Origin: Bradyrhizobium sp. 195
GTDB lineage: Bacteria > Pseudomonadota > Alphaproteobacteria > Rhizobiales > Xanthobacteraceae
Length of the DNA: 64,000 bases
Direction of reading: 5' to 3'
NCBI RefSeq assembly: GCF_023101665.1
Contig: NZ_CP082161.1
Coordinates: forward strand, 4,464,001 to 4,528,000
Below the pieces are notes generated by a model that saw nothing but the letters and a program-made list of their open reading frames with translations, did no database searches and was not told the origin of the DNA. The position numbers and the translations under genes are program-made. Shown here one piece after another: positions 34,650 to 43,445 of the stretch. Every line of letters starts with the position of its first letter. Within the stretch, counting starts at the first letter, position 1.

Positions 34650-35417
34650 TCAGTTGGGCTGGCTGCCGCAGCCGAATGGCAGCGCGTAGGTGCCTTTCGG
34701 CACGGGAGCAGGGTTCGCGGGCGCGGGCCGCGTCGCCAGCCACGCGGCAACGGCGGTAACATCGGCCTCGGTCAGATGCCCGGCGACGAGCTGCATGCAG
34801 TCGGGCGATTTCGCCGTGCGGTTGCCGTAGCGCCAGGCGCCGAGCTGGGCGCTGACGTAGGCGGCGCGGAGACCGAGCAGACCGGGAATGCCGGGCTGCA
34901 TGCCCGTGAGGCCGGGACCATGACAGCTGACGCAGGCCGGTATGTTTCGATCGGCGTCGCCGCTGGTCGCAAGCAGCTCGCCCTGAGCGAGGACTTCCTT
35001 GCTGACCTCGCTCGGGGCAGGCTGCGGTAGCGGAGGGTGCTCGCTGGCAAAATAAGCCGCCATCGCCTCCAGATACGGATCCGGCAGAAATTCCAGCAGA
35101 TAATTCATGGGCGGGTATTTGCGCCGGCCGCTGCGGAAGGCGAGGAGCTGATTGTAGAGATAGCCGGCGGGCTTTCCGGCGAGGCGCGGGAAATAGACGT
35201 CGCTGGTGCCTTCGCCCTTGTTGCCGTGACAGGGCGTGCATGCCTCTACCCGCGCCGCCATCGTATCCGGCGGCTGGTTGGCCGTTTGTGCAGCCGCGCC
35301 ATCAAAGACGGCCAAGGTGGCAATGGCGAAGGCCAGAGCAGGGTAGCGAGCGAACACTTTCGTCGCCCTCCAGAAAGCAGGACCGGGTTGATTCCTGGCC
35401 ACAATGTAGAGCGGCAT
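34650..35417 (-). CDS. diheme cytochrome c, first gene of the oxidase operon
   Basis: 255 residues from the ATG at 35417; the frame is open further up but reads through a repeat. Signal peptide (ALAFAIATLAVFDGAAAQ), then two cytochrome c domains with CTPCH and CVSCH, the pattern of cytochrome c4-like proteins. A Gly-Cys pair near the C-terminus (PFGCGSQPN) is unexplained. It starts the six-gene operon, which altogether encodes seven c-type hemes plus subunits I, II and a IIa-like peptide but no subunit III and no assembly factors. Confidence 0.87.
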   Translation of the reverse strand: MPLYIVARNQPGPAFWRATKVFARYPALAFAIATLAVFDGAAAQTANQPPDTMAARVEACTPCHGNKGEGTSDVYFPRLAGKPAGYLYNQLLAFRSGRRKYPPMNYLLEFLPDPYLEAMAAYFASEHPPLPQPAPSEVSKEVLAQGELLATSGDADRNIPACVSCHGPGLTGMQPGIPGLLGLRAAYVSAQLGAWRYGNRTAKSPDCMQLVAGHLTEADVTAVAAWLATRPAPANPAPVPKGTYALPFGCGSQPN

Positions 35418-36136
35418 TATTGCGCCAATATAGCTGCGCGCAAGCGCCGAAGGGATCAACGACGTTTGGTCGCGGTTTGCAATGCAACGACGATCCATTT
35501 CGACAAAATTTGCGTGTTTTTTGAAAAGCAAACATAGGTTTGCGGTCTCGCGGCTCATCTCGCCCGAGCTTTGCTTCATCTCATCACCCTCTTTGTCAGA
35601 GGGTGCAGGGAAGACCGGATGCCGGCTGGGCACCCGCGGTCCACTGTGCGAAGGTTGCGCTACAAGAGGCTGCACAGCGGCATACAGGTGAAGCCAAACA
35701 ACCGGCCTTCCCTGCGCAGTGGTTTGACGGCTTATACCGAGCTCTCCCCGGGGAGCGATGCACTATTGCCCCCGTCGCCTTGCGGATGACTGATGCGCGT
35801 ACCCGGTCGGGCCGCCACATCACCGCAAGACTTGACGCACAGACCCCGGGCGTCAGGACGACACGGTTTTGCCGTACGCTGATTGCACCGGTCGTGTGCG
35901 CGAAGGCCTATCGCTCACGGTTGCCCGCCCTGCGATGCCTCTCGCGCCGGCGCTGCCAGCGTCCACCACGGCTCACCCCGCGTTTCGTGACGATCGCGAT
36001 ACGCCCCTCTGACTGGGGTGAGTTGGCCCGACACTGCGACAAATCAGAAATTCTGTAAAGGCGAATATTTTCGCTTGCGCGGATTGACCAGCCAGTTGGA
36101 TGTTTTGCCCGTCGGGCAACGCAAGGGCTTGTAGGT
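35418..36136. repeat. non-coding stretch with a long dispersed repeat (about 35556-36058)
   Basis: The first ~140 bp are AT-richer and probably hold the promoter of the oxidase operon; no FixK/FNR box (TTGAT-N4-ATCAA) was found. From about 35556 the sequence looks like a repeat widespread in Bradyrhizobium genomes that generates spurious ORFs on both strands; no frame here is convincing. Bases 35559-35582 match 16226-16249 exactly on the opposite strand, which supports a dispersed element. Recognition of the whole element is from memory of its appearance and needs a database comparison. Confidence 0.5.
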
Positions 36137-36228
36137 GCGTAGGGTGGATTAGCCGAAGGCGCAATCCACCGCGTCTGCCGATGTGGAGACAGAAGCGGTG
36201 GATTACGCTTCGCTAATCCACCCTACGC
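36137..36228. repeat. imperfect palindromic repeat, GTAGGGTGGATTAGC family, copy 2
   Basis: Arms GCGTAGGGTGGATTAGC and GCTAATCCACCCTACGC with inner GCAATCCACCGCGTCTG and AGAAGCGGTGGATTACG. Same family as 16131-16220. It ends 89 bp before the mscS start. Confidence 0.85.
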
Positions 36229-36316
36229 AGTGTTGCGTGCCATGTTCCCTCGGCCGCTGCCGGGATCATTTCGCACCGCTGCGAGTTCTCTCCGGATTGT
36301 CCGGGTTGGAGCCGCC

Positions 36317-37093
36317 ATGACCATCAATTTCGACACGCTGAAAGCCTCGCTCGTCCTGTATGGTCTGAATGCGATCTACGCGATCCTGCTGCTTGCGATC
36401 GGCTGGTATCTGTCCGGCGCCATGCAGCGTTTCGTCACCCGCCTGCTGAGCGTCACGCACCGCGTCGACCCCCTCGTCACGCTGTTCGTGGGCAGCCTGG
36501 CGCGCTACGGTGTGCTCGCGGTGGTCGGCATTGCCGTGCTCCAGCTCTTCGGCATCCAGACCGCGAGCCTTGTCGCCGTGCTGGGCGCGACATCCCTCGC
36601 CATTGGCCTGGCGCTTCAAGGCACGCTCTCCAATCTCGCCGCCGGCGTGATGCTGCTGCTGTTCCGGCCCTTTCATATCGGTGATGACGTCGAGGTGGCC
36701 GGCAAGGCGGGGAAGGTGAGGTCACTGTCCTTGTTCATGACCGAGCTGGTCGCGCCCGACAACACGCAGATCCTCTTGCCGAACGGGCAGGTGTGGGGCG
36801 CGGCCATCATCAACCACAGCGCCTATCCCGGCTCGGGCGAGATCAAGGTCGCGTTTCCGGTCAGGGCCGGATCGGTCAATGCGCTGGCGGCCCAGATACT
36901 GAAGCAATTGCGCGAGGATCCCAGCGTCGACGAGCGGACCGCGCCGTCGGTCAACGTGTCCAAGGTGCTCGCAGCCGATCCAGCAGCGCCTCTGGTGGAG
37001 TTGACCGTGAGTGCGAAGGTGAAGCCGTCCGATGCCGATGCGGTCAAGCAGCGTGTGCTGGATCATGCCAGCGCGTTATTGGCGGCCGCATGA
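36317..37093 (+). CDS. mscS: small-conductance mechanosensitive channel MscS
   Basis: 258 residues from the ATG at 36317 (GGAG 6 nt upstream); an in-frame ATG at 36230 lies almost inside the repeat. Three membrane helices: about 15-37, 58-80, and the pore helix with the Gly/Ala pattern GATSLAIGLALQGTLSNLAA. Then the β-domain (PFHIGDDVEVAGKAGKV, LLPNGQVWGAAIINHS) and an α/β C-terminal domain. It opens under membrane tension and relieves osmotic downshock. Confidence 0.93.
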   Translation: MTINFDTLKASLVLYGLNAIYAILLLAIGWYLSGAMQRFVTRLLSVTHRVDPLVTLFVGSLARYGVLAVVGIAVLQLFGIQTASLVAVLGATSLAIGLALQGTLSNLAAGVMLLLFRPFHIGDDVEVAGKAGKVRSLSLFMTELVAPDNTQILLPNGQVWGAAIINHSAYPGSGEIKVAFPVRAGSVNALAAQILKQLREDPSVDERTAPSVNVSKVLAADPAAPLVELTVSAKVKPSDADAVKQRVLDHASALLAAA

Positions 37094-37097
37094 GCCG

Positions 37098-37188
37098 CGT
37101 AGGGCGGAGTAGCCGAAGGCGTAATCCGCCAAGTCTCTCTCCGCGGCGACAGACGTGGCGGATTACGCTTTCGCTAATCCGCCCTACG
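37098..37188. repeat. imperfect palindromic repeat, GTAGGGCGGAGTAGC variant, copy 3
   Basis: Arms CGTAGGGCGGAGTAGC and GCTAATCCGCCCTACG, a GGGCGGA variant of the repeats at 16131 and 36137. It starts 4 bp after the mscS stop and ends 16 bp before the cinA stop, filling the convergent gap and able to act as a terminator hairpin. Confidence 0.85.
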
Positions 37189-37204
37189 AACAACGGCTTT
37201 CGGT

Positions 37205-37810
37205 TTAGCCCCGCGGCGAGCGCGGCGGCCTGCGCTTCACCGCGTGCCGGCGCGGCGAGCGGGTCACGCGCGGGCGCAGCCGGGTTGCGGCGGCGCGCGG
37301 CTTGGTCTGGGCTTGCGGGCCGCGGGCGAGATCCATCAGCATGCGCAACGCCTCGACGACGGAGCGCTGGCGCACGGCGGAGCGGCCGATCGCGCCGAAA
37401 CGATGCTCGCGGTGAATGATCCGGCCATCGCGCGCGGCTGCTGCGAAGTGCACGAGACCGACCGGCTTGCCGGGCGTTGCACCGCCAGGACCGGCAATGC
37501 CGGTGATGGCGACAGCGAGATCGACGCCGGCACGCTCCAGCGCGCCGATCGCCATCGCGGTCGCGGTTTCCTTGCTGACCGCGCCGAAATTGGTGAGCGT
37601 GCCCGCCTCGACACCCAACATCGCGCGCTTGGCGTCGTTGGAATAGGTGACGAAGCCGCGATCGATCACGTCGGACGAGCCGGGGATATCGGTCAGCGCG
37701 CCGGCGACGAGGCCACCGGTGCAGGATTCAGCGGTCGCGATCGTCAGCTTGCGCATCCGGCACAGATCGAGCAGCGAGCGGGAGAGGGCGCGTGCGTCGC
37801 TGCCGCCCAT
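37205..37810 (-). CDS. cinA: CinA C-terminal-type nicotinamide-nucleotide amidase
   Basis: 201 residues, a stand-alone CinA C-domain (PncC type) that deamidates NMN to nicotinate mononucleotide. Motifs are TIATAESCTGGLVAGALTDI with the catalytic Ser-Cys segment and AVAITGIAGPGGATPGKPVG. The last ~35 residues are an Arg/Pro-rich tail not found in E. coli PncC. Three bases separate it from ispDF, upstream on the same strand. Confidence 0.9.
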   Translation of the reverse strand: MGGSDARALSRSLLDLCRMRKLTIATAESCTGGLVAGALTDIPGSSDVIDRGFVTYSNDAKRAMLGVEAGTLTNFGAVSKETATAMAIGALERAGVDLAVAITGIAGPGGATPGKPVGLVHFAAAARDGRIIHREHRFGAIGRSAVRQRSVVEALRMLMDLARGPQAQTKPRAAATRLRPRVTRSPRRHAVKRRPPRSPRG

Positions 37811-37813
37811 GAC

Positions 37814-39010
37814 CTAGACGCTCCAAGTCTTTTCGTTAAACGGCAGGCGGATGGTGGCGCTCGCGGTGGCCGCGATGCCTTCCTCGCGGCCGGTGAAGCC
37901 GAGCCGCTCGCTGGTGGTCGCCTTCACCGCGACGCGGGAGATGTCGACGCCGGAAATCTCGGCGATGCGTGCGCGCATGGTGTCGCGCAAGGGGCCGATC
38001 TTCGGCCGCTCGCAGATCATGGTGACCTCGAGATTGGCGATGCGGCCGCCGCGCGCCGTGACGCGCTCGATGGCGTATTTCAGGAACTGGTCGGAGGAGG
38101 CGCCCTTCCACTTCGCATCGCTCGGCGGAAAGTGCGAGCCGATGTCGCCGTCGGCGAGCGCGCCGAGGATGGCGTCGACCAGCGCATGCAGGCCGACATC
38201 GCCATCGGAATGGGCCAGAAACCCCCTGGTGTGCGGGACGCGGACGCCGCAGAGCATGAGATGGTCGCCTTCGCCGAAGGCGTGCACGTCGTAGCCGGTG
38301 CCGGTCCTGATATCGCCGAGCTGGGCAGCCAGGCGCGCTTCCTCGCGCACGAAATCCTCGGGAGTGGTGAGCTTCATGTTGGCAACATCGCCTTCAAAGG
38401 TTGCAACCGTCAATCCCGCCCATTCGGCAATCGCGGCATCGTCGGTGAAATCGCTGCGACCGTCCTTCGCCGCGCGACGATGCGCCTCGAGGATGACGTC
38501 GAAACGAAAGGATTGCGGCGTCTGCGCGATTCGCAAGCGCGACCGGTCTGGCGTGTCCTCGACATCGCCGCCCGCGCCGGTGACCTTGATGGTGTCGGTG
38601 ACGGCAACGACAGGAATCGCAGCGCCAGTGCGGCTGGCCGCCTCGATCGCGCGCGAGATCACGCCGTCCGAGACGAAGGGACGCGCGGCATCGTGGATCA
38701 GGACGATGTCGGGCTTGTGCTTGGCGAGGGCTTCGAGACCGGCGAGCACCGAGGCTTGACGGGTGGCACCGCCATTGGTCGGCGGCTCGTGGCTGAGCCC
38801 TGAAACCGCGGCCGTGAACATGGCGCCGTCATCGGGGTTCACCACCGGCTGCACCGCAAGAACGTCCGCGTGGCGGCTGAAGGCTTCCATGGCGCGGTAG
38901 ATCACGGGCACGCCGCCGATCTCGCGATATTGCTTCGGCCCGCCGGCGCCTGCCCGCAGCCCGCGCCCGGCTGCGACGAGGACGACCGCGGTGCGCTGTG
39001 ATTTCGCCAT
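37814..39010 (-). CDS. ispDF: bifunctional IspD-IspF (MEP isoprenoid pathway)
   Basis: 398 residues from the ATG at 39010; a TTG at 39019 is also in frame. The N-terminal half is CDP-ME synthase (IspD): [20 protein letters not shown] and [11 protein letters not shown]. The C-terminal half is MEcPP synthase (IspF): [19 protein letters not shown] with the metal-binding Asp-His, and [18 protein letters not shown]. The fusion is normal for alphaproteobacteria. Two non-consecutive steps of the pathway are thus on one chain. Confidence 0.96.
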   Translation of the reverse strand: MAKSQRTAVVLVAAGRGLRAGAGGPKQYREIGGVPVIYRAMEAFSRHADVLAVQPVVNPDDGAMFTAAVSGLSHEPPTNGGATRQASVLAGLEALAKHKPDIVLIHDAARPFVSDGVISRAIEAASRTGAAIPVVAVTDTIKVTGAGGDVEDTPDRSRLRIAQTPQSFRFDVILEAHRRAAKDGRSDFTDDAAIAEWAGLTVATFEGDVANMKLTTPEDFVREEARLAAQLGDIRTGTGYDVHAFGEGDHLMLCGVRVPHTRGFLAHSDGDVGLHALVDAILGALADGDIGSHFPPSDAKWKGASSDQFLKYAIERVTARGGRIANLEVTMICERPKIGPLRDTMRARIAEISGVDISRVAVKATTSERLGFTGREEGIAATASATIRLPFNEKTWSV

Positions 39011-39188
39011 AGGACTCAAGTACTCAATTGGTGATGAACAGTCGGGGAGTGGGGTGATTGCCGCATGCCTCTAGCACGACAGGCCCGCAAAAAAAGGGGG
39101 TTTCCCCGGATTGTTGGAAACAGCATTTTGCTGCAGTGCACTTGAAAGATTTGCAGAATTGTCTAAACTGTAGGCATGACGCTTGACT

Positions 39189-39203
39189 GCACAAGAATTG
39201 TGC
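39189..39203. promoter_or_regulatory. NtrC-type palindrome before dusB-ntrB-ntrC
   Basis: GCACAA-GAA-TTGTGC, a perfect 6-bp inverted repeat with GCAC-N7-GTGC geometry, 12 bp before the ATG of dusB. A binding site overlapping the start region would let NtrC repress its own operon, as known for ntrBC operons in other bacteria. No properly spaced -24/-12 element was found in the 205-bp gap. Confidence 0.5.
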
Positions 39204-39215
39204 GCAAGATAGGTC

Positions 39216-40292
39216 ATGGCACGCGCGATGAGGCGCTGCCCAGTCGACGAGACCCCTGTGACCGGTTCGGCAGTATCCGGCTCTAAGCCGTTGAAAATAG
39301 GCGATATTGATGTCGCCACCCCGGTCTTCCTGGCGCCGATGTCGGGGGTGACGGACTCGCCCGTCCGCAAGTTGGCCGCCGAGCTTGGGGCCGGTTTGGT
39401 CGTGTCCGAAATGACCGCCAGTGATGAGCTCGCCAACGGCCACCGGATGTCCCGGTTGCGTTGCGAAGCCACCGGGATCGGTCCGCACGTGGTCCAGCTC
39501 GCCGGCTGCGAGACGCATTGGATGGCCGAGGGCGCCCGGATCGCCGAGGCCGAAGGCGCCGATATCATCGACATCAACATGGGCTGCCCGGCCCGCCACG
39601 TCACCGGCGGCCAGTCCGGTTCGGCCTTGATGCGCGACCTCGACCATGCCGTCAGCCTGATCGATGCGACCATCGCGGCGGTAAAGGTGCCGGTGACGCT
39701 GAAGATGCGGCTCGGCTGGGACGATCGCACGCGCAACGCGCCGGAGCTGGCGCAGCGCGCGGAAGCCGCCGGAATCAAGCTCGTCACGGTGCATGGCCGC
39801 ACCCGCAACCAGTTCTACAAGGGCGAGGCCGATTGGGATGCGATCCGCGCCGTGCGCGAGGCCATCGCCATTCCGCTCGTCGTCAACGGCGACATCACCT
39901 CCTACGAGAAGGCGCTCGCCGCCCTCGAGGCCTCCGGCGCCGATGCCGTGATGATCGGCCGCGGCGCGCAGGGCCAGCCCTGGCTGCCCGGCCAGATCGG
40001 CCGCCGCCTGAACGGAGGGATCGAGGAACCAACGCCCTCGCTCGAAACCCAGCTGCATTATGTCCGCACGCTCTATGAGGGCGTCTGCACGCTCTATGGT
40101 CTCCGCATCGGCCTCAGGCACGCCCGCAAGCATCTCGGCTGGGCGCTCGATGTCGCGGCGCAGGCGAGCCGTGCGCCGGCCGAAAAGCTGAAATCCTGGC
40201 GCCAGAAGATCCTCACCTCGGAGGATCCGCGCCTCGTCCACCAGTCCCTGCAGGATGCCTTCGACGACTTCGCATGGAGCGCTGCTGCATGA
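39216..40292 (+). CDS. dusB: tRNA-dihydrouridine synthase (NifR3/DusB)
   Basis: 358 residues from the ATG at 39216; ATG 39228 and GTG 39258 are alternatives and homology begins only near residue 26. FMN-dependent enzyme reducing uridine in the tRNA D-loop. It has [20 protein letters not shown], the catalytic-Cys segment [39 protein letters not shown] and a C-terminal FMN-binding [16 protein letters not shown]. It overlaps ntrB by 4 bp (ATGA); the nifR3-ntrB-ntrC order is classical in rhizobia and Rhodobacter. Confidence 0.95.
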   Translation: MARAMRRCPVDETPVTGSAVSGSKPLKIGDIDVATPVFLAPMSGVTDSPVRKLAAELGAGLVVSEMTASDELANGHRMSRLRCEATGIGPHVVQLAGCETHWMAEGARIAEAEGADIIDINMGCPARHVTGGQSGSALMRDLDHAVSLIDATIAAVKVPVTLKMRLGWDDRTRNAPELAQRAEAAGIKLVTVHGRTRNQFYKGEADWDAIRAVREAIAIPLVVNGDITSYEKALAALEASGADAVMIGRGAQGQPWLPGQIGRRLNGGIEEPTPSLETQLHYVRTLYEGVCTLYGLRIGLRHARKHLGWALDVAAQASRAPAEKLKSWRQKILTSEDPRLVHQSLQDAFDDFAWSAAA

Positions 40293-41458
40293 GCTCAGCC
40301 GCTGAACATCGCCGGCCGTCGGACAGCGACGCGATACTGGATGCCTTGCCCAATCCCGTGCTCATGATCGGGCCGGACGGCAAGATCGTCGCCGCCAATA
40401 TCGCGACCGAAGCCTTCTTCGAGATCTCGACCCAGTTCCTGAAGCGGCAGTCGTTGAAAGAGCTGGTGCCGTTCGGCAGCCCGTTGCTGGCGCTGATCGA
40501 CCAGGTGCGCTCGTCGAACTCGCCGGTCAACGAATACAAGGTCGATCTCGGCACGCCGCGCATGGGCGGCGATCGCCAGGTCGATCTTCACGTCGCCCCG
40601 CTCACCGAGCGGCCCGGCCATATCGTGGTGATGCTGCAGGAGCGCACCATCGCCGACAAGATGGACCGCCAGCTCACCCATCGCAGCGCGGCGCGTTCGG
40701 TGATCGCGCTGGCCGCGATGCTGGCGCACGAGATCAAGAACCCGCTCTCGGGCATCCGCGGCGCGGCGCAGCTTCTGGAGCAGCAGGCCTCGTCCGAGGA
40801 CCGCATGCTGACGCGTTTGATTTGCGACGAGGCCGACCGCATCGTGACGCTGGTCGACCGCATGGAGGTGTTCGGCGACGAGCGCCCCGTGGTGCGTGGC
40901 CCCGTCAACATCCACTCCGTGCTCGACCATGTGAAGCGGCTGGCGCAGTCCGGCTTTGCGCGCAACATCCGCTTCATCGAGGATTACGATCCCTCGCTGC
41001 CGCCGGTGCTGGCGAACCAGGACCAGTTGATCCAGGTGTTCCTCAACCTCGTGAAGAACGCCGCGGAGGCCCTGATCGACGTGCCCGACGCCGAGATCCA
41101 GCTCACCACCGCGTTCCGCCCCGGCGTGCGCCTGTCAGTCCCCGGTCAAAAATCCCGGGTATCCTTGCCGCTTGAATTCTGCGTGAAGGACAACGGACCA
41201 GGCGTGCCGGACGATCTTCTGCCCAATCTGTTCGACCCCTTCGTGACCACCAAGCAGACCGGCTCGGGGCTGGGCCTTGCGCTGGTCGCCAAGATCGTCG
41301 GCGATCACGGGGGCATCATCGAATGCGAATCTCAGCCGCGCAAAACCACCTTCCGCGTGCTGATGCCGATGTATTCCACATCGGTGAAACATGCCGATCA
41401 AAGCAGTCGCGCCGACTCTGCCGGGAAGTCGTCGCCTGTGTCACAGGGGGCGAAATGA
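40289..41458 (+). CDS. ntrB: nitrogen-regulation sensor histidine kinase NtrB (GlnL)
   Basis: 389 residues, soluble. N-terminal PAS domain (about 12-115, [20 protein letters not shown]), H-box with the phospho-accepting His in [20 protein letters not shown], then N box [15 protein letters not shown]1 [14 protein letters not shown] and G2 [13 protein letters not shown]. NtrB phosphorylates NtrC under nitrogen limitation and is switched by PII protein. The start overlaps the dusB stop; ntrC follows 9 bp after its stop. Confidence 0.96.
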   Translation: MSSAAEHRRPSDSDAILDALPNPVLMIGPDGKIVAANIATEAFFEISTQFLKRQSLKELVPFGSPLLALIDQVRSSNSPVNEYKVDLGTPRMGGDRQVDLHVAPLTERPGHIVVMLQERTIADKMDRQLTHRSAARSVIALAAMLAHEIKNPLSGIRGAAQLLEQQASSEDRMLTRLICDEADRIVTLVDRMEVFGDERPVVRGPVNIHSVLDHVKRLAQSGFARNIRFIEDYDPSLPPVLANQDQLIQVFLNLVKNAAEALIDVPDAEIQLTTAFRPGVRLSVPGQKSRVSLPLEFCVKDNGPGVPDDLLPNLFDPFVTTKQTGSGLGLALVAKIVGDHGGIIECESQPRKTTFRVLMPMYSTSVKHADQSSRADSAGKSSPVSQGAK

Positions 41459-41467
41459 GGATTAACG

Positions 41468-42910
<1,443 letters not shown>

Positions 42911-42975
42911 CTCGCGACAAACGCTGAACGCGTTTACGCGGCGCGACAAGCGCTTAAGAGCGTTTGCGCGGAGGT

Positions 42976-43009
42976 GGCTCAGCTCCCCCTACCAAAGCGG
43001 AGCTGAGCC
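42976..43009 (+). terminator. hairpin after ntrC
   Basis: Perfect 11-bp arms GGCTCAGCTCC and GGAGCTGAGCC around a 12-base loop. No T run follows, so it is either a factor-dependent end or a repeat remnant; degenerate AACGC/GCGTT palindromes precede it. Confidence 0.45.
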
Positions 43010-43128
43010 TGTCCGGATCGCGCTGGCCGTTGTGGCTGACGCGGTGAGCAGAAGTCCGACACGGAGCTAAATGTTCCGCTGAAAGGGGACGATTTCGTCA
43101 TTTGGCCGCAGGGGCGCACTGCCGCGCC

Positions 43129-43269
43129 TCATCTGACCAGGCGAGTTGATGTTGGGAGCATGGCCAAGTCAGCTCGTTCCTGCAGACCCGGGCCATTGAC
43201 CAGCAGGTCGGAGGCCACGATCAGCAGCAGTACAGCCGAAGCCATTATCGCGAGAAAGATCCTCTCCAT
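43129..43269 (-). CDS. possible small membrane peptide, 46 aa, in the ntrC-ntrY gap
   Basis: A minus-strand frame with ATG at 43269. The product starts MERIFLAIMASAVLLLIVAS, a single membrane helix, followed by a polar tail (NGPGLQERADL). The start has no Shine-Dalgarno sequence. If real it would be an antisense-oriented one-helix peptide in the 535-bp gap between ntrC and ntrY; apart from this and the hairpin I see nothing there. Confidence 0.3.
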   Translation of the reverse strand: MERIFLAIMASAVLLLIVASDLLVNGPGLQERADLAMLPTSTRLVR

Positions 43270-43445
43270 GCGGGGTCAAGCCCGTATAGCCGGATTCCGT
43301 TCCCGCTGATTTGGCATTGCCTGTGGATGCGCCGTTCCGTCTCATCGCGGGCGCCGCGGAATTGTCGCAATTCGGCAACAATGTGGTACGAATACATCAG
43401 TATCCGCCCCGTCGCGGACCCGTTTTCAGCACCACCATTGCCGGA

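Noticed and set aside
35540..36058. 172-codon plus-strand ORF upstream of mscS
   Set aside because: Composition is typical of a non-coding repeat (Arg/Pro/Ser-rich, several overlapping frames of similar length); it looks like the spurious ORF of a dispersed Bradyrhizobium repeat.
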